The notes under the pieces were generated by a model. It was not told where the DNA came from. It was given only the letters and a program-made list of their open reading frames with translations, and made no database searches. Positions 8,564 through 17,555 of a DNA stretch of 35,506 bases are shown here, piece by piece. The translations under genes were made by a program, and so were the position numbers. Positions within the stretch are counted from its first letter, which is position 1. Every line of letters starts with the position of its first letter. The DNA is from a virus. Location: the IMG/VR virus record IMGVR_UViG_3300022858_000149, positions 1 to 35,506 of that record, one strand, 5' to 3'.

Positions 8564-8579
8564 AGTCTTTTCTCCTTAG

Positions 8580-8765
8580 TTATGACGAGTATCCATCGTC
8601 AGCCCATCCTCTTCCCTTCAATATGAAAGATGTTTGGCTTATTATCTTTTTCATTTCACCTTTGCATTTAGGACATACCATAGTTCTTGGTGGTTCATCA
8701 ACTATTCTCATTACTATTTCTTTAATGTGTTTACACTTCTTACATTCATACTCATAAATAGGCAT
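8580..8765 (-). CDS. FmdB-type zinc ribbon protein
   Basis: A 61-residue protein beginning MPIYEYEC, with CKKC (8-11) and CPKC (about 31-34), the FmdB/CxxC regulatory zinc-ribbon signature. GGAGGTG lies a few nt upstream of the ATG at 8765, so the longer in-frame extension is not used. It is the first gene after leader element copy 2 and so heads the ejection/lysis unit. FmdB-like proteins are often small regulators; the role in phages is not established. Confidence 0.8.
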   Translation of the reverse strand: MPIYEYECKKCKHIKEIVMRIVDEPPRTMVCPKCKGEMKKIISQTSFILKGRGWADDGYSS

Positions 8766-8797
8766 TAAACACCTCCGTAAATAGGTCTGTAACGCTT

Positions 8798-8846
8798 GAG
8801 GATGGCTGAGGTTCAACGATCTCTAATGTACCTAGGTATTGGTATG
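8798..8846 (-). promoter_or_regulatory. Leader/promoter-like element, copy 2
   Basis: On the minus strand it reads CCAATACCTAGG, then AGAGATCGTTGAACCT, identical over that 16-mer to the copy upstream of DNA polymerase. This is followed after 30-odd nt by GGAGGTG and the FmdB start. It fills the gap between the fibre-like gene ending at 8850 and FmdB. The CCTAGG replaces the TATAGG seen in copies 1 and 4, so promoter activity is less certain here than conservation of the leader. Confidence 0.55.
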
Positions 8847-8849
8847 GGT

Positions 8850-9845
8850 TTAGCATGATTTAATCTCCATGATGCCTGATCTAATTTCTATATTGCAGTC
8901 TGCTACTGCTGTAGCCCATGTTAAGAGTAGTTTAAGGTCTGTTTCTGTAGTGGTATTTATTGTAATGGGTGAACCGTTAGTTGCTCCTGTACCAGCTACT
9001 CCTAGGGATCTATTGGCTGGGGCTGTGTTGGAGTTCCATGCTGTCATCCCTTGTGATTCTATGGTTCCTGTTACTCCTATGGATAGTACAGTTAGTATGA
9101 AGTCTATTTTGATCGAAGAATCAACCAATGATGCTGTGGGGGTAATTACTCCTGTTGTTAGTAATGTAACAGTTCCATACTTGAGTGTTATACTAATATC
9201 ACTAGTGGCTGCTGCTGGAGTATCCATTAGGCCATATATGGTACCTTTAATGGTGGTTCCTACTTTTAAGAAATCTGCTGGTACTATAATTGTTAAGTCT
9301 TCTACTTCTGTTTCAGTATCACTATTGCTTACTGTGGTAGCTGTAGTTAATACTTTAGACATTAAAGGAGCGTGTAGATCTTCTAGGGATCTTACTTTAG
9401 CTTTATAGGCTTTGCCTGTGGATGTAGTCTCTGCTAAGAAATTAGCTCCTGTATTGGAGTTTACTGATTTTACTGTGTCTCCTGTACCTGCATTTACGTA
9501 ATGGACTACTGGTATTGTACTGCTGGCATTGGTTAGTGATCTATACACTAGGGCTGCATTTACTTGGGCTGCACTAGAAGTAATGTAGTCTCCGTATTTA
9601 GTTATTGCCATTATTGCACTTACAGTTAATGATCTATTGTTGTTAGCTGCATCTGATACTATCCATGTATGTCTGTTAGTCCAAGGGAATACTGCGCTAG
9701 CATTTAAGTTACTGGTAGCATCTAAGTTGTTTCCATTTAGGAATGTAGTTAAATCATTGTATCTTACTATTAGATCAGATCCTTCTGCATCTGCTGTTAG
9801 ATTAGCAAATTGATTATCTGTATTGCTCCAACTTAGTTCTGACAT
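8850..9845 (-). CDS. Tail/fibre-like virion protein
   Basis: A 331-residue protein rich in Thr, Asn, Ser and Ala. The N-terminal half has short polar strands. The C-terminal half (about 180-331) looks like a beta-sandwich with regular strands such as TIKGTIYGLM and SIKIDFILTVLS, seen in phage fibre tips and head fibres. GGAG lies 8 nt upstream. It follows the propeller-like protein and nozzle gene, so a tail-fibre or appendage role is likely. There is no enzyme motif. Confidence 0.55.
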   Translation of the reverse strand: MSELSWSNTDNQFANLTADAEGSDLIVRYNDLTTFLNGNNLDATSNLNASAVFPWTNRHTWIVSDAANNNRSLTVSAIMAITKYGDYITSSAAQVNAALVYRSLTNASSTIPVVHYVNAGTGDTVKSVNSNTGANFLAETTSTGKAYKAKVRSLEDLHAPLMSKVLTTATTVSNSDTETEVEDLTIIVPADFLKVGTTIKGTIYGLMDTPAAATSDISITLKYGTVTLLTTGVITPTASLVDSSIKIDFILTVLSIGVTGTIESQGMTAWNSNTAPANRSLGVAGTGATNGSPITINTTTETDLKLLLTWATAVADCNIEIRSGIMEIKSC

Positions 9846-9855
9846 TTAATTCTCC

Positions 9856-11364
9856 TTAATCGTAGTCTGTAAAGTCTACGGTTGAATATTCAAAGTTACC
9901 TGTATGATCTCTAATGAATAATGGGGTACTGTTATCATCTGTGTCTATTAAGACGGTAGCGTTTAAACTATTGCCACCTTCATTTTCAGAGAATAGAGGT
10001 ATCCATCCTGTAATGTATGTATCAAGTAATGTGTCGTATCTTATTATGACAGTTCCTGTATTGCCGTAGTTAGTTGATGTTACAATACTGGATATGTATA
10101 AGTAATCATCTGATGTTACTATGTTATTCCAAAAGGTGGCTAATGCTCCTCCTATTGGAACTATTGATACTGTTTCTAAAAGTAGATCAAATACTGCTAT
10201 GGCTGAATCGTATTGGGGAGTTCCTCCATTGTTTGCTAGTGTTTGATTTGATACTACTGGTATGTATAGGTTATTTCCTACTTGTACCATTGTTTTAGCT
10301 AGGTATGCGTAGGTAGTAGTGAATGTATTTGCTAATGTAAATGTGTTTATTTGTACTTTAGCTATGCTTGCTGATACGTTTCCTAGATTGGTGTATAGGC
10401 AGTAAAGAGAGCCTCCTATTTTTAATATTTCACCTGGGTAGCAATAGGAATCTGTGGCATCTAGGGATAATGTTGTTAATGCTTCAGTTGTTTTATTTAC
10501 TCTGCTTATGTATGTCTTTTTAGTGGCTGAGTTTGTGTGTGTGAAATATATATTAGTATCATCTACTAGTAGTGAGGATATGTTTTTAACTGTTAGTACT
10601 ATAGTGTATAAATGGTCTAATGTGAATGTAGTTAGGTCTACTTTAGTTACGAATATTCTATTGGCTGCTCCATATTGGTAGGTAATAGCGTATAGGAAGC
10701 CGTCGGCTGCTATGGTTAATGCACTAAGTCCTGCATCTATGTTGGCACCTAGGTTTAGGTAGTCTGTGGTTCCTGTGGTTCTATTTACTCTGTATATCAT
10801 TCTTTGGTTAGTTGCTAGAAATCCTCCTGTGGCTGTTATGTAGAAGTAGTCTCCGTCTGTTACTACTGAATTGAACTGGTCTGCTTTATAGTTATTTAGT
10901 CCCCATAGGGCTTGGTTAGTGAAGTTCTTTACTACTGTTGGTTTGAATGTTACTTGTATGTCTTCTATTTGTTCTATTACTATTTCTTGTGTTATGTTTT
11001 CTACTGTTGTATTTGTATTGGCGTAGCCGTCTCCACCTTCTGCTTTTAATGATTCACTTGTTATTGGAGGTCCAAATATTATTAGTATTTTGTAGTTTAC
11101 TGAAGGTTTAGTAGATCTTATATCCATGTACTTATTGTCTATTCCTTGAACATATACATCTCCTACTAGTGGTAACCAGCCTACTGGTCTACGTGCTGAT
11201 GAATGGTTTACTAAATTCTTAGTATCTGATCCTTTAGTGGTTCCTTCTAGTACACGTAGGGACATATTATCTAAAGATACATTACCGCCTAATACGTTTC
11301 TAATAGATTCAAAGTTTTCTTGAACTATTTTATCTATTTTTGTATCTTCTATAATGGGTTTCAT
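9856..11364 (-). CDS. Tail appendage protein with propeller-like repeats
   Basis: A 502-residue protein. Residues 1-150 form a distinct N-terminal part, perhaps a virion anchor. From about 160 to the end there are repeated blades of the form DGDYFYITATGG, DGFLYAITYQYG, DTNIYFTHTN, GGSLYCLYTN, GNNLYIPVVSN and DDYLYISSIV, each followed by a strand with Val, Thr or Asp. This pattern fits a beta-propeller. It overlaps the nozzle gene by 4 nt (ATGA), implying coupled expression. It is probably a fibre or receptor-contacting tail protein. Confidence 0.6.
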   Translation of the reverse strand: MKPIIEDTKIDKIVQENFESIRNVLGGNVSLDNMSLRVLEGTTKGSDTKNLVNHSSARRPVGWLPLVGDVYVQGIDNKYMDIRSTKPSVNYKILIIFGPPITSESLKAEGGDGYANTNTTVENITQEIVIEQIEDIQVTFKPTVVKNFTNQALWGLNNYKADQFNSVVTDGDYFYITATGGFLATNQRMIYRVNRTTGTTDYLNLGANIDAGLSALTIAADGFLYAITYQYGAANRIFVTKVDLTTFTLDHLYTIVLTVKNISSLLVDDTNIYFTHTNSATKKTYISRVNKTTEALTTLSLDATDSYCYPGEILKIGGSLYCLYTNLGNVSASIAKVQINTFTLANTFTTTYAYLAKTMVQVGNNLYIPVVSNQTLANNGGTPQYDSAIAVFDLLLETVSIVPIGGALATFWNNIVTSDDYLYISSIVTSTNYGNTGTVIIRYDTLLDTYITGWIPLFSENEGGNSLNATVLIDTDDNSTPLFIRDHTGNFEYSTVDFTDYD

Positions 11365-13265
11365 TCTGTTATTATCCTATATAGTAATCTCATGGCTTTG
11401 ATTGCAAATTGTGCATCTAAATCATCATTGTAGAATCCAAATCTTCCTACGTATGCTTTTCTATTTGGAAAGAAGCTTATTGCTGAATATATTAGGCCAG
11501 CCCATTTGAATGTGGCCCATTTAGCTGTGGCCCATTTGGTACTGGTGGTTATTGTAGCTGTTTCTGTTTTTACTACTGATTCACTACCATTCTCTTCCCA
11601 AGTGTTGTTTAATATGTTATCAGGGGATGCTGAATTAGTGGTAGCTAGGTATTTTATTGAATGGAATGATTTTAACATCATGGCATCTCTACCTGGTTCC
11701 CATTGGCATTTTACTCTAAAGTATATTGGATCTCCATCATCATTAGTGCCGTAGTTGTATCTACATACTTTACCGTTGGAGTTACTACTACCAAAGTAAT
11801 GTTCTGTTTGGTTGTTTATAGTGGTTTCCCATATTGATGCTATTGGGAGTCCTGGGTGTGAACTGTTTATAGGACCTGGGCTAAACATTGTCCATGCTAT
11901 TACAGGATAGTTTTGGTAGTGGGCTATTAGTTGATAGTCTGGTTCTGTTTTACCTTCTCTGGTTGCAGATATTATTATTTGTAGATTCGATGATATTACT
12001 ACACTACTTGCTTTGTATGCTTGGTCTTTGTTTAAGCTACGAATAGTATCTCTTATTCTACTGGCTATTGGGACTACGTCTACTCCGTTAGTCATGTATA
12101 TGTTGTCTTTACCTAGCCATCCCATTTTACCTGCTACTTCAAATATTGAATGATGATTGGTTCCTGTACAATCATCTGATAGTCTTCTGTATAGGTACTT
12201 GGTGGAGCCTCCTGTTTCTAGTCCTCCTATTGTTAGGTCTAGTGGGATTAGTTTTCCTACTTTCTTTTCTTTAACTACTCCTACTTTAGTATCTATTAGG
12301 CCTAATCCTATTATTTTATCTTTATCGTTTAGGTCACAGTCTATGAAGTCTGTTGCTTGGAATGATTCGAACATGGAGCCATTGATGCCTATTTTAGAGT
12401 GATGTATTCTATTAGGATTGGAAGCGAAGCCTCCTACGAATAGTCTGCTGTCTAAGAGTATGGCAAATTTGGCTGGTTCTGGGAGTCTTTCGTTGTCTAT
12501 TTCTAATTCATCTCCTAAGACTGCATCTGATATGGTTGATTCATATGTGGTGGCATCTATGTCTGCTGTGCCATCTAGGAAGAATATGGAGCCTCCTGAT
12601 ACTGTTCTATATACCTTTATTTGGTCTGATAGGGAGTTACCTGGAGTTATTTGTATTGTGATACCTCCGTTGGCTCCTGCATCTAGTGTTGCTGATGGTA
12701 ATGATGGGGATGATTCTGCTCCTGATAATGTATTATAGTAGGTGTATACATATAAGTAATGACCATCTATGTTTAAGTCTCCTGATATGTTGCTGTGTAT
12801 TGTTGGTATTACCGTAGGAGCATCTATTCCTATTTGTTTAGTAGTGGTTCCGTCATACTGGAAATCTTCTTCTCCTGTAAATACAAATAGTGCTGTACGT
12901 ACTTGTAGCATGCAAGGTTTAATGCCGTCTGGTAGTCCTGTTTTAATGCTGTCTAAAGTAGTTCCATTCTTACGAGCTAGTATTCCACTATTACCTGTGG
13001 CGGTAGTTGATACTAGGTATACTATTGTTTCTATTGTACCATCTGGTTTAATGTAGTCTATACCTTCTCTTGGAATGTAGTTTCCTTTAGCTCCTGTTAC
13101 TGTGGTATATCCATTACGAGTTTTAATGATGTCTGCATTAATCATTTCACCATTTAGACATTCAGATAGAGTGTTGGCTATGTTCTCTGATTCTAAAGGT
13201 GTAGTGTTATCTACACCATTTATGAATGTTCTAGTTGGTAGGTATTGTTTGGATTTAGTTGCCAT
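11361..13265 (-). CDS. Tail tubular protein B / nozzle-like protein
   Basis: A 634-residue protein, mostly beta, with features of podovirus nozzle proteins (T7 gp12 / P22 gp10 class): an N-terminal FINGVDNTTPLES region like the usual GGvs..p platform start, internal strand repeats, and a final part (about 480-634) with RVKCQWEPGRD and a KWATAKWATFKW repeat. It lies directly after the adaptor gene and shares one base with it (TAATG), the order normal for adaptor then nozzle. The assignment rests on size, order and fold pattern. Confidence 0.6.
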   Translation of the reverse strand: MATKSKQYLPTRTFINGVDNTTPLESENIANTLSECLNGEMINADIIKTRNGYTTVTGAKGNYIPREGIDYIKPDGTIETIVYLVSTTATGNSGILARKNGTTLDSIKTGLPDGIKPCMLQVRTALFVFTGEEDFQYDGTTTKQIGIDAPTVIPTIHSNISGDLNIDGHYLYVYTYYNTLSGAESSPSLPSATLDAGANGGITIQITPGNSLSDQIKVYRTVSGGSIFFLDGTADIDATTYESTISDAVLGDELEIDNERLPEPAKFAILLDSRLFVGGFASNPNRIHHSKIGINGSMFESFQATDFIDCDLNDKDKIIGLGLIDTKVGVVKEKKVGKLIPLDLTIGGLETGGSTKYLYRRLSDDCTGTNHHSIFEVAGKMGWLGKDNIYMTNGVDVVPIASRIRDTIRSLNKDQAYKASSVVISSNLQIIISATREGKTEPDYQLIAHYQNYPVIAWTMFSPGPINSSHPGLPIASIWETTINNQTEHYFGSSNSNGKVCRYNYGTNDDGDPIYFRVKCQWEPGRDAMMLKSFHSIKYLATTNSASPDNILNNTWEENGSESVVKTETATITTSTKWATAKWATFKWAGLIYSAISFFPNRKAYVGRFGFYNDDLDAQFAIKAMRLLYRIITE

Positions 13266-13981
13266 TAGTCCTCATATCCATCACAGTTAAAGTTTAATGG
13301 ATCTATTTGGTCATAAGCTACTCCTAGTTCTTCTTCAAAGAACCTAAATCTAGCTGATGATTCTAAATGTTTCATGTCAGCATTGATAGCTAGGGGCCTC
13401 CACATTTTAGTTATTTCTACTAGTAGGCCTTGTCTGCGGTCATCGTTGTCTATAATCATCATTTCTGATAGTACTAGTTTTTCTAGTAGGTAATGTGCAT
13501 AGTCAGGTACTCCACATACTGCTTCTAAGTCATCGTCATCGCTAGTGGGTAGAGTGGCTTTAGCTAGGTATAAATACTTCATTACATATACTGCATCTGG
13601 AATGTTATCAATGTGTATTGACTTATTATCCCAAGGGGCATATCTTTCTGGTTTACCTGAAGCTAGTCCTTCTGGGTATTGTCTTCTTAGTGTTCTTAAT
13701 GTTGTTTTACTTAGTACTGTCTTGTTCGTAGAATCATACAATACTTCTAAATCTTGAGAAGATCTTACATCTACACTAGATGTACTTACATCGTATGTTT
13801 CTGTTCCTGATACTGTACTAAATGTACCTTCCTTATGTTTCCAATTCCAATCATGCATATCAAACATTACAAATAACATTTGATCTAATCTACCTGATAT
13901 CTGTGTTTTAAATGCTGTATCATCAGGTCTTTCTAATGCAGTAGCTACGTTGGTAATAAATTGTCCTCTAGTTAATGCCAT
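13265..13981 (-). CDS. Head-tail adaptor (tail tubular protein A-like)
   Basis: A 238-residue, helix-rich acidic protein. The middle contains the ERYAPWDNKSIHIDNIPD segment typical of podovirus adaptors (gp11 / gp4 class), followed by a YLYLAKATLP strand and a helix ending in an Asp/Glu-rich C-terminus. It would bind the portal and carry the nozzle. GGGA lies upstream of the ATG. Between it and the capsid block lie the rhomboid and fibre genes, which is an unusual separation. Confidence 0.65.
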   Translation of the reverse strand: MALTRGQFITNVATALERPDDTAFKTQISGRLDQMLFVMFDMHDWNWKHKEGTFSTVSGTETYDVSTSSVDVRSSQDLEVLYDSTNKTVLSKTTLRTLRRQYPEGLASGKPERYAPWDNKSIHIDNIPDAVYVMKYLYLAKATLPTSDDDDLEAVCGVPDYAHYLLEKLVLSEMMIIDNDDRRQGLLVEITKMWRPLAINADMKHLESSARFRFFEEELGVAYDQIDPLNFNCDGYED

Positions 13982-13983
13982 AA

Positions 13984-14580
13984 TTAGTCCCTTTGGTTTT
14001 TAAATAGCATTATAGGCAATAGGAAAAATGCTCCTAGTGCTGATCCATAGTGTGCTAAGTATCCTATTCCTGAGTTCATAAAAAGACTTTTTCCTGCTGA
14101 TAGTCCTTGAGACATGAAATAGAATAATGCTGGTAGTACTATTATTAGTCTTCCATTGATTAGGTGGTGGAATATCCATATCATCATTAGTCCACAAATA
14201 CTTCCTGAAGCTCCTAATGCTGTAGCTTGTGGTAAGAACATTGCAAATAATACACTTCCCATTATTCCTGTAAAGCAATAAGCCAATAGTATAAATCTTT
14301 CTCCATAGGCTTTCTCTATTACAGGTGTAATGAATGATAAGAATAACATATTACCCATTAAATGTCTTAATGATCCATGTAAGAAACAAGCTGTTAAGTA
14401 TGAATACCATATATTACTACGGAATACATACATACTTGTTATATCTGGATTTATACATTGCATTATATATACTATTATATTAACTACTATCAGTATTTGA
14501 GTCATTATTAGTGCTTTACTAGATATTTTACTAGTTAATCTTCTTAGTAATTCCATTAACATGTAGTGTAATTTTATCAT
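13984..14580 (-). CDS. Rhomboid-family intramembrane serine protease
   Basis: A 198-residue polytopic membrane protein with all rhomboid catalytic landmarks: FLHGSLRHLMGNM containing HxxxN (His73, Asn77), GASG with the nucleophile Ser125, and AHYGSALGAF with His177, the partner of the Ser-His dyad. A Trp-Tyr in the L1 loop region (58-59) and six hydrophobic segments (about 25-40, 74-90, 96-115, 121-139, 146-160, 172-192) match the core six-helix fold. Rhomboids cut transmembrane helices in the membrane. The gene starts right after the stop of the 98-residue membrane protein, has no ribosome site of its own and so is probably coupled to it. It sits among virion genes; the substrate is unknown. 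Confidence 0.88.
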   Translation of the reverse strand: MIKLHYMLMELLRRLTSKISSKALIMTQILIVVNIIVYIMQCINPDITSMYVFRSNIWYSYLTACFLHGSLRHLMGNMLFLSFITPVIEKAYGERFILLAYCFTGIMGSVLFAMFLPQATALGASGSICGLMMIWIFHHLINGRLIIVLPALFYFMSQGLSAGKSLFMNSGIGYLAHYGSALGAFFLLPIMLFKNQRD

Positions 14581-14877
14581 TTACATTATACTCAATACCA
14601 GGATACCAATTACATATCCTGAATAGTTAGTTATAAGATCTGTTAATAGGTCTATTTTAGCTTCTCTGTCTTCATTAAATATATTATAGTGTTTATCAAT
14701 TATAAATTCTTTATATAAAGGATATATAGCTACCCAGTAAGGGCTAGTGAATAAATTAAATACAAATACCATAGAACAAGTTAAGAATATATGTAATGCT
14801 GCTTGAGTACATACATACTTATTATTTAAGTTTAGCCAAGTAATCTTACTTAATTTATTTATTATCTTGTCTATCAT
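14581..14877 (-). CDS. Small membrane protein upstream of the rhomboid
   Basis: A 98-residue protein with two hydrophobic segments (about 25-45 and 86-98) flanking a polar stretch with several Lys, His and Asp. The pattern HIFLTCSMVF ... DLLTDLITNYSGYVIG recalls membrane proteins with a conserved Asp-Leu-Asn/Gly end, but I cannot name the family. It begins directly at the preceding stop (TAAATG) and ends directly before the rhomboid start, so the two form a coupled membrane pair. It could be the rhomboid's partner, substrate, or a holin. Confidence 0.5.
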   Translation of the reverse strand: MIDKIINKLSKITWLNLNNKYVCTQAALHIFLTCSMVFVFNLFTSPYWVAIYPLYKEFIIDKHYNIFNEDREAKIDLLTDLITNYSGYVIGILVLSIM

Positions 14878-15372
14878 TTAAAATGCCTTATAGTCTATAA
14901 CTACTCTTACTCTTCTATCATCAGTATCAGAAAAATTCCCTGAATTAAGTAGTGCCTGAGCAGCGGTAGCTATTCTAAGTAGCATTGCTACACCACTTGC
15001 TTCTGCAATTAATCCTAGCCATGTTCCACCATTTCTATAGTAGCCATTCATATTCATGCTAGCGACCGAATAATCTGTAGATATTTTACTGCTTGCTGGT
15101 ATAGCAAAGTATAGAACATCAGCACCACTACCCGCCGTTCCTCCAGCATTATTAGTTAAATTTATAGCTAGAGACATCTTTCCATCTCGTTGTAATGTAT
15201 AATAACAAGCCTGTGTGGCAAAAGTAGGTAAGGTAGATGCCCCAGTTTGGAATATGTAACCCCCTGAATCTGCACCATTCTGCCCTGTTGGGAAGGTAAA
15301 TACTGTTTGTTCATGGTATCTGTTAATACCGTCTGCGTTATTTAATGTTTGAATTGTCCAATAATCAGCCAT
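14878..15372 (-). CDS. Beta-rich virion protein (head fibre / decoration candidate)
   Basis: A 164-residue protein with few charged residues and many Gly, Thr, Ala and Ser. Strand-rich segments such as MSLAINLTNNAGG and VLYFAIPASSK resemble a trimeric fibre-tip or decoration domain. GAGG lies about 8 nt upstream. Its neighbours are a coiled-coil protein and another beta-rich protein, which supports a small appendage set. Function inferred only from composition and place. Confidence 0.5.
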   Translation of the reverse strand: MADYWTIQTLNNADGINRYHEQTVFTFPTGQNGADSGGYIFQTGASTLPTFATQACYYTLQRDGKMSLAINLTNNAGGTAGSGADVLYFAIPASSKISTDYSVASMNMNGYYRNGGTWLGLIAEASGVAMLLRIATAAQALLNSGNFSDTDDRRVRVVIDYKAF

Positions 15373-15638
15373 TATATTTCCTCATTTAATATTTGTACTA
15401 GGTCTGCTCCTAGGCTTACTGCTTCATCTAATAGTTCTTGTGCTAAATCTTTCTTTATCTTGAGTTCATTGATTTGTCTAATCATTTCCTTCTTAGGTAG
15501 TTCTTTAATACCTTTTCTATTGCTCATGTGTTCTATGTTCTTTATTTGAGCTTCGCAAGTAGTGACCTCTTGTATTTTACGTCTTATATTAATACTCTCT
15601 TCACCTTTAGTTAATACACTTCCATTTAAAGTACTCAT
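15372..15638 (-). CDS. Coiled-coil hypothetical protein
   Basis: An 88-residue, Lys/Glu-rich helical protein with heptad-like spacing from about residue 12 to 80 and one Cys. The ATG at 15638 has GGAG 7 nt upstream; longer in-frame versions run into the upstream gene and lack a site. It shares one base with the next gene. It is likely an assembly or chaperone-type accessory protein for the fibres on either side; this is inference. Confidence 0.5.
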   Translation of the reverse strand: MSTLNGSVLTKGEESINIRRKIQEVTTCEAQIKNIEHMSNRKGIKELPKKEMIRQINELKIKKDLAQELLDEAVSLGADLVQILNEEI

Positions 15639-15648
15639 ATATATCTCC

Positions 15649-16146
15649 TTAGGTAGTCCATTGTATTCTAATTGCTCCCACACATACACAAGGCTTGGCA
15701 GCTAAATCATCTCCACCACTATCTGTCATACATAAGAAATTACCTTGTACATTGGCTCCACCTACATTTTTATAGTATACTGTGGCAGGGGTTTCTGTTT
15801 TAGTTGGGTCATCTGATAGGCCCCAATACACTTTAGAATTACCAAAGTTTATTGCATAAAGGTATAAAGGTCTGTCTTCAGCCCAGTTTACTGTAGTAGT
15901 AATACCCCATGAGTTATCACCTAATTCATTAGTGTCTCCATGTGATATGGTTGCATTGGCTGTTACGTTTAATGTTTTAACTAGTCCTGCTGTAGTACTT
16001 GGTATACCTACTGAGCCATAATTAGAAGTACTTAAACTAGATCCATCTGCACGACATATATTGAAAGCTGTTGCTGTTTGGCTTATACCTATGTCTCTAC
16101 ATTCACCTAGTGATAGTAAAGTTTCTTCTCTTGGAAATATTGGCAT
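15649..16146 (-). CDS. Beta-rich virion protein (decoration/fibre candidate)
   Basis: A 165-residue protein rich in Gly, Thr, Asn and Ser with five Cys residues and aromatic strand segments (DRPLYLYAINFG, VYWGLSDDP). GGAG lies about 9 nt before the ATG. It lies between the repeat fibre protein and the coiled-coil protein. No family is recognised, but composition and place suggest a virion surface protein. Confidence 0.5.
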   Translation of the reverse strand: MPIFPREETLLSLGECRDIGISQTATAFNICRADGSSLSTSNYGSVGIPSTTAGLVKTLNVTANATISHGDTNELGDNSWGITTTVNWAEDRPLYLYAINFGNSKVYWGLSDDPTKTETPATVYYKNVGGANVQGNFLCMTDSGGDDLAAKPCVCVGAIRIQWTT

Positions 16147-16158
16147 TAGTTTCTCCTA

Positions 16159-17526
16159 TTATTGTATTTTATTCCATACTATTGAATATGGTAAAGCTCT
16201 ATCTGCTGCTTCATCTACATCTTCTTCATATGTTACTTTAAAGTCATCTGTGACACCCATGTTTAGATCTATATATACACCATCTAAGTCTGCTGTAGTC
16301 CATGATTCACTCATTACTTCACGATAGTTAGTACCATCTACTTTATAATATATTTTAATTGTACCATTTTGAGTCATATTTACCATATCTAGCCATACTC
16401 CATATAATATCTTTCTGTCTGTTACTGTTAGTTCTACTACTGTTTGTTCTGATCCTGCATCTGTATAACTAAATGTAGCCTTGTCTTCACCAGAACCTCC
16501 TAGAGCATCTACTGCTGTTTGTACAGCTGCAATGTCTGTACTGATGTCTGCACCTACTGGTGATCCAATAGTTGCTTCTAATGCACCATTATCTACTACT
16601 GCTTTAATGGCTCCAAGACCATCTGTAGCATTGTCTAAATCTGTTTGGATTCCATCTACTACTGTGTCTACTGTGGTAAGGGCTGCTGCTTTAGCTACTG
16701 TACTGTCTAAGGCCATGTCTGTTGGAGCTGGGATTGCACTTAATCCTAGTCCTGCTACGCCTACGGTTGTAATTAGGCCATCTATTAGTGTATCTAGTGA
16801 GGTAATGCTACTTTCTAATGCGCCATTGTCTGCTACTGCTTTTATTGCAGCAATGTCTGCGCTAATGGATGCACCTACTGCGGATCCTATTTCTGCTGTA
16901 TCTAATAGTATGTCATCTACTATTCCATCAATAGTTGTTACATCTCCTTGTACTGCATCTACTTTACCGTCTGTGACTGCGAAAGCTGCTGCAATTACTG
17001 AAGCATCTGCTGGATCAGTAGGGAGGTTGTCTGTACTTGTCTTAATGGAATCTACTACGGTATCTACTGTAGTTATTAAACCATCTGTTGTTACGAATGA
17101 TGCTGCTACTACAGCTGCATCTGCTACGTTTGCTGGAAAAGTGTCTGTTTTAGCTTTAATAGCATCTACTATGCTGTCTATTAGTCTTACTAATCCTACT
17201 AATGATGTTCCTGCTGATGTGTCTGACTTACTTCCTATTACATCACTCATTATTACATTGTCTGCTGAGTCTGCCGAAGGAGTGTCATGGAAAGCATCTA
17301 TTACATCTATCTTGCCATCTGTTACAGCAAATGCAGATACTATTACTGAAGCATCTGCTGGATCTGTTGGTAGATTATCTGTAGAGGCCTTGATTCCATC
17401 GATTAGTAAATCTAACCTGCCTCCATCCTTTAGATCTCCTTGTATTTCATTAGTATCTTCTAATATTGAATCCACATTAGCATCTATAACCGTTAGTTCT
17501 AATGTATCTTTGCTTGTAAATGGCAT
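16159..17526 (-). CDS. Repeat-containing helical fibre protein
   Basis: A 455-residue, very acidic, Ala/Asp/Val/Thr-rich protein. Three related blocks occur at about residues 44-75, 122-153 and 161-191 (core TDNLPTDPADASVI ... FAVTDGK). These are joined by many short Asp-Ile/Val-Asp repeats (VDSI, VDGI, VDDI) that look like a long trimeric coiled coil. The C-terminal domain (about 345-455) is beta-rich with a YKVDGTNYREVMSESW strand. It is probably a head or tail fibre shaft with a tip. GGAG lies about 9 nt upstream. A long ORF on the opposite strand is only its shadow. Confidence 0.6.
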   Translation of the reverse strand: MPFTSKDTLELTVIDANVDSILEDTNEIQGDLKDGGRLDLLIDGIKASTDNLPTDPADASVIVSAFAVTDGKIDVIDAFHDTPSADSADNVIMSDVIGSKSDTSAGTSLVGLVRLIDSIVDAIKAKTDTFPANVADAAVVAASFVTTDGLITTVDTVVDSIKTSTDNLPTDPADASVIAAAFAVTDGKVDAVQGDVTTIDGIVDDILLDTAEIGSAVGASISADIAAIKAVADNGALESSITSLDTLIDGLITTVGVAGLGLSAIPAPTDMALDSTVAKAAALTTVDTVVDGIQTDLDNATDGLGAIKAVVDNGALEATIGSPVGADISTDIAAVQTAVDALGGSGEDKATFSYTDAGSEQTVVELTVTDRKILYGVWLDMVNMTQNGTIKIYYKVDGTNYREVMSESWTTADLDGVYIDLNMGVTDDFKVTYEEDVDEAADRALPYSIVWNKIQ

Positions 17527-17555
17527 GGTATTAATCTCCTATTTATTAAATTGTA

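Noticed and set aside
8869-9408. 179-residue plus-strand ORF with hydrophobic stretches
   Set aside because: Shadow of the fibre-like gene; its hydrophobicity comes from complement of Thr/Asn/Ser codons.
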